Assembly: GCA_019914995.1 (NCBI GenBank)
Contig: CM034145.1
Location: forward strand, 4,905,262-4,969,261
DNA length: 64,000 nt
Reading direction: 5' to 3'
Origin: Acanthochlamys bracteata
Lineage: Eukaryota > Streptophyta > Magnoliopsida > Pandanales > Velloziaceae
A program made the position numbers and the translations under genes. This document shows positions 24,403 through 37,383 of this stretch, in pieces; within the stretch, counting starts at the first letter, position 1, and the number at the start of each line of letters is the position of its first letter. Under the pieces are notes generated by a model. It was given only the letters and a program-made list of their open reading frames with translations, did not search any database and was not told the origin of the DNA.

Positions 24403-24481
24403 CTTCAAATAAAAAACTGGTGGAGGGTAACAAGGTGGGAGCTGGAAACCACTGTCGGCGACACACTTCCGCTCTGCGTTC
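24403..24481 (-). pseudogene. Exon-like fragment, upstream part, split by the copia element
   Basis: On the minus strand an acceptor-like pyrimidine tract ending GTAG (24482-24485) is followed by 26 in-frame codons (NAERKCVADSGFQLP...FYLK). They end at the heptamer repeated beside the element's other LTR, and the frame continues at 19186. A 33-base filler (24370-24402) separates the heptamer from the LTR. Product unknown. Confidence 0.3.
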
Positions 24482-24862
24482 CTACAACGAACACAAGTGA
24501 GACTGTGGGAGTTCGTATTTTCTCTTTAGTTCGCAAATATAAACCACGAATTGCTTTTAGTGAAAATATAACACAAGTGCTTGATATTGTTAGAAGAAAA
24601 TGTTAAAGAGAAATTTGTTCGCAATTACAGGCCTCAAAGAAGGGAGAGGATGGCTGGTGGGATGCTGAAAGGAGAGACGGGGTAGGAGCAAGAGTGTGGA
24701 GAGAGAAATAAGCGAGCGCGAAAGGAGGTTAGTTCTGAACCCAGATTTTCCCAAATCGGCTCAACAGCAACTATCAGAGAGACCCAACCCCAACTCAACT
24801 GACTTGAAACAGTTGCAACAGAACCTTGCTCCTCTTCTCTTCGGTACTTAGAAAGAATTTTA

Positions 24863-27800
24863 ATGCTCCTTCGCGCGTGCGCGTGCGCGGTGCGGTGTCG
24901 ACTCCACTACCCGGTCGGTCCTTTCTCTTCATCATTGGCGCCCTACAACAACTCCTCCATGTCCACCGGATCTATTAGAATCGCCGTCGTCGGCGATGTA
25001 GTGAGTACTTTTCTTCTGTTCTTAGCTAGAATTGATTATCTTGTTTCTGTTTTCCCCAAATTAGTGTCCATTTATAGATGTCTTATAATTAGGTTTTCAG
25101 CTTCTTTAGCTTGATCGGTAGACAGCGGTTCAATTCTAATTCAGTTCAAAGTTTTTGTGGCTATTTAAGAAAACCGAAATTCGGTATCAGGAGATTATTA
25201 AGAACTAGCTCATGAACCGTAGATGTGTAACGACATAAACAATGATTCTAATGTGATTGACTAGTTACTTTATTGGACAAGTAATGTTTGTTTAAGGATA
25301 CTCTCTGACATGTTGATAGTGTGTAGCATGGGTCGTATAGCAATGTGAAGCGGTTATAATCTCAAACTCTGCATATGGTGTGACGATATTATGCAAATGT
25401 GTCAAGTTAGAACCTGGAAAGAGCTCAAATTCTATCGAACATGCTCTTAGGGAAAGTGTTATGCCTATTTGGTTGAAGTGTCAAACAATCATGAGATGAT
25501 GGATACTTGATGTTTGTCTATAAATTTCAAATCCTACAGATTATTTTCTGCATGTTAATGCTGGAGAATGTAGTCGTTGTTAGAGTTATGGCAAACATTA
25601 TTTTCCTAGATGCCGTATCAGCTTTTTAGTGCGGATGCCTTAAAGTAACCTCCATGCTACTTAAGTTGAAAATGTATGTGATAGGATTTTGTATTGATAT
25701 TCAAAGTAAGATATTTAAATTTCGCATGTTAATGTCGCAATGAAACAAAGCTCTTACTGTCCCACATAATGCAATTCGTAAAATAGCATAATAGAAGGCA
25801 TCTCTAGCTTTCGTAAGCGTGTCATTTGTCTTATGTATGTATTGAAGTATGTTAATGAGGCATTTTACTAATGCATTTGACCCTTTCTGATTGCTCATTC
25901 CATATGAAATCACTGATGAACCTGTTTTCTCAATGTTCGGATCACATTCACCTCTTTCATTTTATTTTTATAAAACAGCATTTGCCGTATGAGTTTGGGA
26001 GAGGGAGTCAATTCCCCTTGGTGTCTTTCTTTTTCTTTTTGGTTTCTTACTTAGCTTTAATGATTTAGATTAGAACTCACCATTTGGTTGAGATCTTTTG
26101 CTAAACTTCTGTAGTTTATATTTTCACACTTGTTTTCTAGTCATCCATTTCGGTTTCTTCTGGGATCAATATAAAAGTAGATTGGGTTGACTGTTTCTGG
26201 AGCTTAGTTTTAAGCACAATTCATCTAGCTAATTTTTGTGTTTTTCTTTTTTAATCTAAAAGCACGGAGATTGGGACCTAGAGGAGGATTCTAAAGCCCT
26301 GCGCCATATCCAGGTATATGATTGCATTTTTAACACTACATATAGTTTGAGCATTCAGCTTAAGCTAGTAACAGTTAGTAGTTTAGTTTATTTATTTGCA
26401 TTAGTATGTACGTCACAGTTTAATGAAAATGCTAGGTGTTGAACTGTGTTACGAATTTTCTAAAGACTGACTTGATGTACAATTTCTATCTAATACAGAT
26501 GCATATGCTTGACATTCTGTTTTGACCCTGCTCTTCCCTCAAAACAAGAAAGTATCTGGTTATAATGTTTTGGCCCTGCTTTTCCCTCAAAACAAGTATC
26601 TGGTTGTAATGTTGACTGTTGGAGGGCATATACACTTTGTTTGAGAAGAGACGGGAGTTATGTGGCTCAACTGCCTAGGCACATGAGATATAGTTGATAT
26701 TTCATGGTATATATGAAGATGTTTTAGGCATGGATATTTCATAACTGCAATGGGGGTGATGTCATTGGTTACTCTAGGGCCTTTTACCTGTTAGGCACCT
26801 AGGATGCTCTTAGCCATTGCACAGTCATACTGGTTTCCTCCCTTTAATTCTGATAACTTTCTAACTTTACCAATAACTGGCTACTATCTCTTTACTGTTA
26901 ATCAAACTAACAGCATGTCGCCTGATTTTATAATGTTGAAATGACTGACTTTCCTCCTGAACTACAGCCCGACTTGGTGCTCTTTACAGGTAGGTTCTTA
27001 TCTCTACTGGAAAAAATCATTGTTTTTGTAATCATTTGATAGTTTTTATTTATTGTGTTTCCTTATTTTCAGGTGATTTTGGTAATGAGAACATTGAAAT
27101 TGTTAGAAGCATAGCAAATCTTGATATGCCAAAAGCAGCTATTTTGGGTAACCATGATTGCTGGTATACTTATGACATAGCAAAGAGGTATGCTAGTGTG
27201 AGTAACAACTAAACTGTGAAGTGCTCCTAGGCAGATTGTTTTGCATGTAAAAGTTCTTACTCCCAATTAGACTCATTGTTTGCTTCTCTTATCCACAAAA
27301 GGAAGAGTGATCGGCTCCAGATTCAGCTTGAACTGTAAGATCCTAGGCTCTTCATCAATAGCATATTGCTTATAATCTCTATATTTATGATTTCTTATCC
27401 TTTCAGGAATCTATAATTGCATAGCTAGGATGTATTAGGTATCGGACTAGGTATCAGACTCTTTTGTTTTTGCTAATATGAATTGCATTTTGCAGTTGAT
27501 TATAATTATTAATTACTGCTTATATATCATTTTCCTTCTCATTAGTGATTGTGACATTTAATATGTCAGTAGAAGCCAAAAGTTCTCCAGTTTGAAATTG
27601 ACTTTTAAGTGGCATCAGTTTTTGTTGTTATATGTGAATATGTGATACATATTGTTCCATTATCGTATATTTTTTTATTCAGTCTTATATCCATTGCGAG
27701 AAATAAGATAAGAATTTTCATCTTCATTGTTAAGTATTCTATGTTTTAAGAATGCAGCTTTGGCGGAGCATGTTGGCTACCGTTGTCTGGACTTTCCAAG

Positions 27801-28980
27801 ACATAAGCTCAGTGTTATTGGGGGAAGACCATTTTCTCGTGGGGGTGACACATTTTTTCGACCGAGACTTTTATCTGCAATGTGAGCTTAGTTTTGAACA
27901 ATAATGATGTTAAACTTATTTTGTTATTATTATTTGCTCTCTCCCAGTTCATGTGTGTATTTGTAGTCCAATTCTGTAGCCTGTACATACATGATTGTCT
28001 GAAAATATAATGCACTCTGACCAGACAAATTTTATCTTTTAGTTATCATAGCTTTTTGTAATATGAGAAGCCCTACCAAATGAGTGTAAAGTCTTTTGCA
28101 GTGTTGAGTTAGTTCTCAACATTATTAGACTTTTCCTTTTTGATGTAAAGAGAGAGGACCAAGCATGGTGGGCTAGATGTATATCAGGAACATGGTAACT
28201 TGTCATTTACATCATCCTTTCCTTAACAGAAACTTTTGTCTAATGCTCCCAGATATGATGTCAAGAGCATGGAAGAAAGTGCTAAGAAAATCATGGAAGC
28301 TGTTGTTCAGAAACCAGAAGAACATTTCATGGTATTACTTGCACATAATGGCCCCACAGGTTTTTATCTGGACTATTTCAGTGTTTACTATTGAGTTACA
28401 TATCATAGTTACATCTGAAGCTCGAGCACAGTTACTGTTCAGGTCTAGGATCTGAAATGAATGATATATGTGGAAGGGATTGGGTCTTTGGAGGAGGGGA
28501 CCATGGTGATCGAGGTTAGATTCTTGCATTTACTATATTTGTTTTCTCGGTATGCAAAGGCTCTGCATATACTAATGACTACAGATTCACACAGATCTTG
28601 CTGATGCTATATCTAACTTGAGAAGGAGGACTGGCATTCCAATTCCACTGGTTGTATTTGGCCACATGCATAAAGATCTAGCTTATGGTGGTCTTCGTAA
28701 GATGCTTGTGGTCGGACCTGACGGGACCTTTTACCTAAATGGAGCTATTGTGCCAAGGGTGAAATACAACCCTGTTGCACAAAGTGCACGATCTAGTTCT
28801 GGCAGAGACCAAAATGAGCTAATCGCCCCTGATAGGTCCACAATGCGGGCATTTACAATAGTTGACATGTTAGAAGGCAGGGTGGAAAAGATATCTGAGG
28901 TATGGGTTCTACTGTCCCCAGATGTTACTGCTGTTGCTGAAGAGATTGTTCTGTACAGGAATCAGCAGACAAGGTTGTGA
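24863..28980 (+). CDS. Calcineurin-like metallophosphoesterase, probably plastid-targeted
   Basis: Exons: 24863-25000, 26263-26313, 26968-26989, 27073-27187, 27302-27334, about 27758-27881, 28253-28359, 28443-28514 and 28595-28980; roughly 350 residues. The metallophosphoesterase metal-site motifs are complete: GDVHGDW (44-50), FTGD (69-72), GNHDCW (96-101), LLAHNGPTG, GGGDHGD and FGHMHK. The N-terminal 40 residues are Arg/Ser-rich without acids, as in a chloroplast transit peptide. The family (cyanobacterial-type, TIGR04168-like) is conserved from cyanobacteria to plants; its substrate is not known to me. The exon 5/6 junction is off by one base with the obvious acceptor at 27757. The acceptor at 27733-27734 restores the frame and adds eight residues. 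A second Met (MSTGSIRI) could start a non-targeted form. Confidence 0.88.
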
Positions 28981-31593
28981 GCTATTGGAGCTTTTGCTGT
29001 CCGTCGTGTATGATAGTTTGGCAAGAGGCAGACTGTTTATGGTGTCTGCATATATAGAAAGAAATACACTGTTGTAAGTTCTTTAAATTTGATCCTATAT
29101 AAGTAATACCGAGCATATGAAATTTGCTTTTTTTATTTGAGGATTCACTCGACTGCTGCAAAATTGATAACAAAAGCATTATATATAAGTTGCTTCAGTA
29201 TTTAAGCTTAGTAATAGTTTTGCCGAGTTGTCTTGATATATTTGACATGTAAATTGAGGCAACCCGTATTCTTGATTTTTGAAACAGGAAAGAGAGTAGA
29301 AATAGTGAAAGGGTAATCAGCATAATTATTATTATTCTTATTATTATTGTTTTGGTTGCTCTAAGTTTTAGGAAATGTTTATAAACTAAAATTTTTTAAA
29401 TAAAGAATATTTCAAAGATTTTAAAAAAAAAAATATATTCTTTTATCAAAAAATAAAATAAGTAATAATAAAATTTTATAATGTTAAAGTTTTTGTACTT
29501 TCTAAAATTTTAAATTTTTTTATAAAATATTATAAAAACTTTATTAAAATATATAAGATTAGAATCGCTAGTATGCATGACTTTCGTGGCTGTATTTTTC
29601 TTGATAAAAAATGTATTGACAATTGCTCATAATTACATAATTTGATCTATTAAGTCTCTTATATATTTACTGATGTGATTTTGAAAGCAATTCTTTATAA
29701 TTTGTTACTAATATTTATATTCAAAAATATTTCTCTTTATTTTGTAATTTTTTCACTAATCTTAATATCAAATCTATTATAAGATTTATATTCAAAATTA
29801 TCTCTTATATATATGTTTTCTAAATAAACTGACACTGTTATGATTTGAACTCTTGATTATATTTTACCGAAAAGAGATATCCTTTTGGTTCCATCTTTGG
29901 ATTCCTTAGATTCTTAATAAAATAATTTCTTACATGTATTTGCAGAGTTTATAAAAAAAAAAGTAAGAAGTAGAAACCAATATTGGATGTATAACTTTTT
30001 TATTTAGGTTCTAGTCATTATCAAAATTTTATTAATATATGTTATTAAATTTTTCATAAAATATTAGTAACTTAAAATATATAATTAGAAACATCATAAA
30101 ATATAATTTTTAAATTAAAATTAAAATAATAATTACAAAATAATAACAAAATATATTTCAACTGACAAAATTTAGTATTAAAATTCAAACTTAGCAAATT
30201 TTTTTTAATTGATGTATAAAAATTATGAATCGTGATGAAGTCAAACCACTTAAGCAAATTTCAATGATTCTATATGTATTTATCCTTCAAGCGTAATTAA
30301 GTATAATTACTGTTTATGGTATAGCAGCAAACGAATTTGATCCATAAAATTGTTGCTAATTTTAATCAAACGCTCTCAAAGTTGTATTTTTTTAAAGATT
30401 GATTGATATAATTCAAATGTGTACGAAACTAAGAAAGTGAACAACGTGTAGTTTCTTTAAACATTTTTTATTATAACTGGAATTTTACATTTTCCTACTT
30501 ATACTTTTGTCCAATTTCTAAAGCAATGTGATATAAATCTTGAAAGATTGTGAAATTTTATATTTAATATTTCGGTCCAGATTTTAGATCCGAGTCTTTT
30601 ATTTTATGATTTTAAATTTGGTGTAGTTAAAAATCACATACTCCTAATTTTATTTCAATTGAAGTATATCTTAGAATTTCATAAAGACATGCATTAAGAC
30701 ATATGAAACTATCAATCATATGATGGTAGTTATTTTTTATTCAGTAAATACAAATTATAATTATAATTCTATAATTCAAAATTTATTGATCATCAAAATA
30801 CAATAAATTTTAAATTAATAATTTAGATACTAAATATAATTTGATCAGAAATATAAATTTAAATCTAATAGCTTTTCATATAAAAGTTAGTAACTCATAA
30901 TAAAACCAATAATTCATATAGTATTTAAAAAATTACATCAAATACCTTATAGTTCAGAGAACTTAGCTTCTCATGCTCATATTATACGTAATTTAATTGT
31001 ATAAAATAAACATGAGTATAAGAAAATTAAGTATGAATTATTGTAAGCTCTAGTAATATGCTCTCTTGAGACTCTAGTAAGTATGAAAATAAGTATGAGT
31101 AATTCTTACGTTGGATAATAATTCTTACGTTGACTTTATGTCTTATTTATAGTAGATTTAAGCCTACTAATTTGGAAAAAATGCATCTTAAAAATAAAAG
31201 AAAGAAAGAGAATATTTTGTATTTGCTTCAAATCCACTTGAATGAAAGAGGAATACAAGGAATTAGAGAGACAAAGAAATTCCTGAAAATTCTGTTAAGA
31301 AAGAAATTTTATATGGTGATCTTTAGTTGATTCGGTAAAAAAGAAAACAAAAATGTAGATTTTACGAATGAATTCACGGAAGAAACAAAAAATAACTAAA
31401 TATTGCTAATAAATTTTTTTTCTTATTATAAAAAATAACTAAAAGATACGATTAACTCATAATTATAAAAATTAATATTTAAGTATAGTAAAACATATAC
31501 ATATAATTATACTCTTACTAAGATAATGTAGATTATTAAAGAGAATTTTGAATCACAATCCATCGACGGATCAAACCCTGATGCAGTCTAGTG
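28981..31593. other. 3' flank and AT-rich intergenic DNA
   Basis: About 28981-29250 probably holds the 3' untranslated region of the phosphoesterase gene. The rest is AT-rich with one diverged MITE near 29.4 kb and no gene recognised. Confidence 0.45.
29375..29570. repeat. Diverged Tourist-like MITE
   Basis: Body resembles the family (AATAATAAAATTTTATAATG core near 29465, TATTATAAAAACTTTATTAA arm). Termini (AAATGTTTATAAAC and TAGAATCGC) are poorly preserved. Confidence 0.35.
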
Positions 31594-32236
31594 CATAGTT
31601 TTAAAACCCAACCTGGTGTATGATTCGGAAAAGTTACCGGATCATCGAATAACCGGACGGGTCATCGGATCGACCCACTAGATCAAATTAAATTTATTAA
31701 ATAAATATTAATATAAAAAAACAATTATATGTATTATATAATATCTTCTATAGTAATTATTAAAAAATTAAAAAAATAATTATATACGAGAAATATTAAA
31801 TATGTTTTTAAAATTACTACAGTATCTTAAGACAATAGTCAAAAAACTTAACGTATAGTAAAATCTCTATACTTTATGCATTACAAAAAATAAATTATCT
31901 ACGCTATATATTTTATTTATTTATTACTTTTTAATAAAAAATAAAAAATAAGAAAATAAATTAGTAACAGAAGAGTATCCGATAAAGTGTATATTTTAAA
32001 ATATTAATAAATACTTTTCTAATTCAAATAAATAAATATATATATTTTTTAAATATTAAAACTAGGTCGATCCGCTCAACTGAATCACCAAGTTGATCCG
32101 AAATCCGGCTGGATTAACCCGGGTCTTACCGGATCGCTTGTGCGATCCGATTTTATATTAACTCGGTCCGAAATCGGTGCCGGGTCGCCAATTTTTGGTC
32201 CGATCTTATCTGTCCGGATCAAGTTTTAAATTTATG
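31594..32236. mobile_element. 643-bp hAT-type non-autonomous element with 8-bp target duplication
   Basis: Flanked by perfect 8-base direct repeats GTCTAGTG (31586-31593 and 32237-32244). Terminal inverted repeats are CATAGTTTTAAAAC and, inverted at the right end, CATAAATTTAAAAC (12 of 14 match). The ends are GC-richer with many CCGG/GGATC words; the middle is AT-rich. No coding capacity. Eight-base target duplications are the hallmark of hAT transposases. Confidence 0.8.
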
Positions 32237-32902
32237 GTCTAGTGTTGCCTTGAAGAAGACTGGGATAAGGAATGAAAGTGACCGTACTAAAAAAAAGAAG
32301 AAGAAAGAATCAGGGTCGGCATTTAGATCTTTCTTTTGATGCGCCTGGCCTCAGTTCCTTCGTTTTGAAGAGTTTATATTGGCTGCACATGAAGGAACTT
32401 GGATTGTTTTTGCCTTTGACCCCTTTCGGCAGCTTGAGTAGTAAAATCTTGTGCTATGAATGCATAAGCAGGTAAACAGATGATCAACTAGTCTAAAACG
32501 GGATAATCTCAGAAGCATCAAAGCCCAAGTCAAGCCAAAAAAAGAATCAATCAATTAAAAAAAACACAAAAAAGAGAGAAAGAAGAATGTCTGGTTTTGA
32601 CTGCTGTTTGACCGCTCCATCTCATTGGCTCACTTTTTCTTCATCAGATCTAAAAAGCCTACACCTTTGACTGAATCTCAGCCGTTCAAGTCAAGCTTCG
32701 AGATTGACGATCTTCACTTTCTTTTTTAATTTATTCCTTCTGATGATTTTTTGTTTCTTTTGAGGCTCCCTCTCAGCAGCAAGCTTACGTAATTTTGTGA
32801 AGCCCGGGCCCACATTGTCTTTTGGATTTTGCTTTAGCCCAACATGTGATGCTTCTTTTTTTAAACTTCTTCTAACTGTTTATTGTACTTCCCTCTTTAA
32901 CC

Positions 32903-32913
32903 TATATATATAT
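32903..32913 (+). promoter_or_regulatory. TATA box of the ABHD17-like gene
   Basis: TATATATATAT in CCTATATATATATTTACAAC lies 340 bases upstream of the ATG. A CT-rich leader (33005-33060) follows, typical of a plant 5' untranslated region. Several upstream ATGs would precede the main start. Confidence 0.4.
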
Positions 32914-33252
32914 TTACAACAAATAAAAAATACATACATCCCTAAACTTATCAATTAGAATCATTCCAACGATCTTAAATTACAACTCCTTAGAATCTAG
33001 ATCCATTCTCTTTCCTTCTTTTTTTTTTCCTTCCCCGTTTCTCTCTCTCTCCCCTTCAGGAGAGAAGAGGAGAACCCAGAACAAAAATTGATTCCCAACG
33101 GCAGATTTGTTTTTAGAAATTCATATAGAGAGATTTCTGTTACTTGATTGATTCACTGATTATAGCAGCAGCAGCAGCGGGTTAATTGGTTTCAATCAAG
33201 GAAACCAAAATGGTGGTGACAAAATTTCCTTTATATTGAAAAAAGAGCTAAA

Positions 33253-36200
33253 ATGGGAAATGTAGCATCAGGGGTGGCGGCGAGATTAGCGTTCTTTCCC
33301 CCGGAGCCGGCGACCTATGAAGTTTGCAGAGGGGTAGATGGGAAATTAACGGTGACCGGAGTTGCAGATGGAGATAACGTTGAGGTTCATCTTCTTCCAA
33401 CGCGTGCCGGGAACAGAGTTGTTGCGGCTTTTTGGAAAAATCCTGGTGCGAAGCTTACGTTGTTGTATTCCCATGGGAATGCTGCTGACATTGGACAGAT
33501 GTTGCATTTGTTTGTTCAGCTACGGCAACACCTCCGTGTTAATATCATGAGGTTGTTGATTTTCTCTGATTCATTATTTCTTGAGATTATATATATATAT
33601 ATATATATTTATTTATTTATTTATTTGTTTGGAGCTTATTTTGATGCTCATGGGTTATCTGTTTTGAATTTGCCAGCTCTGCTTTTTGTGAATTTTTTTT
33701 TATTATTGTTATTTTTAGTTTGAAACCTTGTCTGGATAAAGGGTAGCTGGTTTCAAGTTAATTTGTTATCATGCAGTTGTTCAGGACTTTATATTGCATT
33801 TTTTTTTGTGGTTGATTTTGAAAGTTTGCTTTATGTTTGGGGTATACCTGAATGAATGTTCTATTTCATTTTTTTTATAATGAATGCATGAAGTCAATTC
33901 ATGCATTAAACATTATAATAAACAAATTGGAAAGATGAAATATCAAACTGAGAAAGTTTTGTGTATTTGGTTCTGCCAGTCATATCTTGTGACCAAATCC
34001 AAAATTTTCTATGTTTGATCTGTGATTTATCACATGCATTTCTTATCGAATTCCATTAATTGCTTGAGCCGTTTGTTTTGTCTAATCTCAGCCCTATACT
34101 AAAAGTTGGATTATTCTGCGAAGCATGTTAGCCAGATATGGCCCCAGGTTTTCTACGTTCCATTTGGTTTTGGTTCTAGTTATGGCATTTAATTGCGTTC
34201 TTAAAAGCTCATTTTTACTTTTGTGTCTTCTTAACCTGAATTAATCCTTCTCACGTACAGAAGATATTGCATGAGTTATTTTGCTACCTAATAATATTAT
34301 CCAACTCATCATATTTAAAATATTATATCAATAGGTTTTGTGTGCTCAATTTCTGAAACACCTTTTGGGTAACTAAGCTATACAAGGAATTTGTATGACT
34401 TATCTGTCCATCAGTTTTCATTTTTGGTGTTTGTAAAATATGCAGAAATTGGCTGCAACTGTATTTTTTTAGCCTGTTCCTGTCATCTAGAGATGCCTTC
34501 ATTGTATTGTTTCTGACTTGTAACTCAAAACAAAACAAATATTATTATTGTTATTGTTATTATTATTATTATCTTTTTTAAGAGTAGTCTTCATCTCTTG
34601 TACCGAACCTTTTAGGCAAATTTCTTGGTTTACAATGTTAGGACTTAAATTTCACATCCATTCTGAGCATTTATTTCAGTTGCTCTGTTCGTGAAAACCT
34701 TTGGGTGCATGTTTGAGTTTAAGATTAAATTCTGCTGCTATCTTTTCATTTTCTTTTTTTCCCTAACAACAATACGTATCGTCTGTTTGTCCATTCTGGT
34801 GAGTGCTAATGGGATTCTGTTCAGTTTGGTTGGTTTGCAAACTTCTGTTCTCCTGTATACTTTTACGATTTGACTACAATATGTTACAGTATGGAATTAT
34901 AGTACTTAAATCCTATAAATAATGTGATCTTCATATTCATACAGTTACGACTATTCTGGTTATGGAGCTTCTACTGGGAAGGTACTCTCTCTCTCCTCAG
35001 GTTTTTCCTTCTAACAAGCTTTCTAAACCACATACCAAAACTTATGAGTGGTTTATGCTTTACCCATTACTGAATAAGACTCTGAAGGCCTAAACCTTGA
35101 TGTTTACTTTGCAATTTATATATGGGAGTTACAATAATGAAATCCATGAACTTATTGAAGACTCCTAGTGTGAAGAGTAATAATTAAAAACCGTAGCTTT
35201 TAATTCTCAAGCAAAACAAGAACTGGAAATGATTTTGAACTTTCTACTCCTATTATTATGTCTATGAGATGTCCTGTAATTTTGTATATGTCTTCTACCA
35301 GCCATCAGAATTCAACACATACTGTGACATAGAAGCTGTCTATGATTGCTTGAAGAAAGAGTATAATATCAGACAAGAGGATCTGATTTTGTATGGCCAG
35401 TCTGTTGGTAGTGGACCAACTTTACACTTAGCTGCTCGGCTGCAGAAGTTGAGAGGCGTTGTCCTTCACAGTGCAATACTCTCAGGCATAAGAGTCTTGT
35501 ATCCAGTGAAGCTGACTTTCTGGTTTGACATATTCAAAGTACGATTCAACTTCGTGATTGTAATGAGCATCTTTCAACATTTATAGACATTTTCAGCTCT
35601 AACATCAAACTCTCACCTTGCAGAATATTGACAAAATACGATTGGTGAACTGCCCAGTTTTTGTCATACATGTAAGTAGTCCTTATTTGTTATATTATAT
35701 GACTTTGTAATTTGTTGGTCACATTTTAGTTACATGCTATAGTCAGAATCCTAAAGCGGGTACTGGGGATGTGTACAGCAACTGCGTCTTTAATATGCCA
35801 ATTCATATCCAGACACACGACTGTCGGATGAAGCCGTAATTTAGGGACTTGTAATTTAAAGAGTGCAGTGAATGTACAAGATATGGGCTAGGATGGTGAA
35901 AGGGCTTGGAATTGCTAATTCTCAGAACAACTTTTTAATAGTTGCATTAAAATCCATTTCAATTAGTTTATAGGGCACTGAACTGACAGGTTACTACAGT
36001 TTATCTTGAAGTAATGCTTCAGTTATTTCTGCTGCAGTATTATTCTCTCATATAGATAATATTTGTTTCAAATAAGTGATCAACAATATTGCTTTTAGGG
36101 AACTGCTGATGACATAGTTGATTGGTCACATGGAAAGCGCCTATGGGAACTGGCAAAGGAAAAGTATGATCCATTGTGGATCAAGGGTGGTGGACACTGT

Positions 36201-36365
36201 AATTTAGAAACATATCCGGAGTATATAAAGCACTTGAGGAAGTTTGTAAGTGCTGTGGAAAAGCGTTCCCCTTCAAAACAGCAATTGAAACAGAGCAAAC
36301 CGCCCGTGTCAACTGCCATTGATGGAGTTAAACATAACAAATGTTTGAGATTTGGCAAGAGATAG
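33253..36365 (+). CDS. Alpha/beta hydrolase, ABHD17-like serine hydrolase
   Basis: Five exons, 33253-33551, 34945-34981, 35302-35538, 35624-35671 and 36099-36365, give 295 residues. All introns are GT-AG. Oxyanion-loop motif HGNAAD at 74-79, nucleophile S146 in GQSVGSG, acidic residue D211 or D212 in GTADDIVD and H240 in GGGHCNLE form the expected catalytic triad. The start MGNVASG has Gly2, consistent with N-myristoylation, and FFPPEPATY matches the plant family's N-terminus. Animal ABHD17 proteins are membrane-bound depalmitoylases. Plant members are membrane-associated hydrolases of mostly unknown substrate. The basic C-terminal tail (about 255-295) is variable in the family. A partial copy of its 3' half lies at 51-52.8 kb. 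Confidence 0.93.
33589..33626. repeat. (AT)n and (TTTA)n microsatellites in intron 1
   Basis: Ten AT units followed directly by about four TTTA units inside the first intron of the ABHD17-like gene. Confidence 0.9.
34533..34572. repeat. (ATT)n microsatellite in intron 1
   Basis: Imperfect ATT/GTT trinucleotide run within the first intron of the ABHD17-like gene. Confidence 0.8.
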
Positions 36366-36961
36366 TTGAAGTTGCACCATTGCTTGGACTATAGCTTATT
36401 CTTCATGGAAGCTAGCAGTTGCTTGTTCTATACTTGCCGGCTTCTATATTCAGCTCTGACAGAGGTTTCAAAGATGATACCATTGCTAATTCTTGGCTTT
36501 CAGGTTAAACCAATGGAAATCATGCAAAAATCCTACTTCTTGGACTTGGAAGAACCGCGCTGATCTCAACTAATGGGTGTTTGGTACAGGACAGGGGCCT
36601 CTTGATCTGAGGATTTGCTGCATGTTTCGTCGAGACTCCGAACAAACACACGTGTAAAAAGTTTTCAATCTGAAAGAAATATAAGTTTGTTCGGTTCTTT
36701 TCCTTATATTGTGCTGTAGAGATTTAGTGTAGGTAATAGTACCGAAAGTGTTCATCCAAGTATCTTTTGCGATCTTCAAGAGGCAGCTCATTTCATCTTT
36801 TAAAATCTCATACGATCTTCAAGAGTAACTTTTTCAGGCATGAAACATGTTCTTTGCTGTACAACTTTGAATTTGCTACATCTTTTCGTTAATGAATTCT
36901 TTTCTTTTCTAGTTCTCTAAGTATGGAAGGAGATATATCAAACGCCATAGTAGGAGACTAA

Positions 36962-37125
36962 CCACCTCTAGTAATGGCAGCAGATGGCATACTCATGGCT
37001 ATCACTCAAGCTCTCAACGAACTGATCCAAAGTAAGTACATAGAGCTGTTTGTAAGTTTGTTTCGCAGTGGCGAGCTGATCCAAAGTAAGTACATGGAGC
37101 TGATCCAATGCATCTCCAAATATAC
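36962..37125 (-). pseudogene. DUF247 exon 1 fragment (block A)
   Basis: Matches the end of exon 1 of the DUF247 genes at 38.6 and 60.7 kb: the equivalent of TAATGGCAGCGGATG, CTCAAGCTCT.AACGAACTGA, and CTGTTTGTAAGTTTGTTTCG. It includes an internal short duplication of the GAGCTGATCCAAAGTAAGTA phrase (37075-37110). Truncated at both ends, so not a gene. Confidence 0.8.
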
Positions 37126-37383
37126 GTTGTATTCACCGATATACAAAGGTATATCAATTCAAATAACATCGTTATTTAACTCCTTACGAAACATTTAATG
37201 ACTCGCATGTAAAAACCGCATCCATCTTGATAATCCAGATTCTCCAAATCTTTGTAAACTTGGCTCCATCCATGAACCTGCTGATCACATCACATACTAT
37301 TTAGTACAAGAAGATAAAAGCAACTTTAGAAACCAACAGAATGTTGATTTGCTAGTAATGCTTATCTTTAATTTCCAACGGGG
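37126..37383. other. Unassigned spacer
   Basis: No recognised feature. It has no counterpart in block B, so it probably belongs to an insertion together with 37384-37985. Confidence 0.3.
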
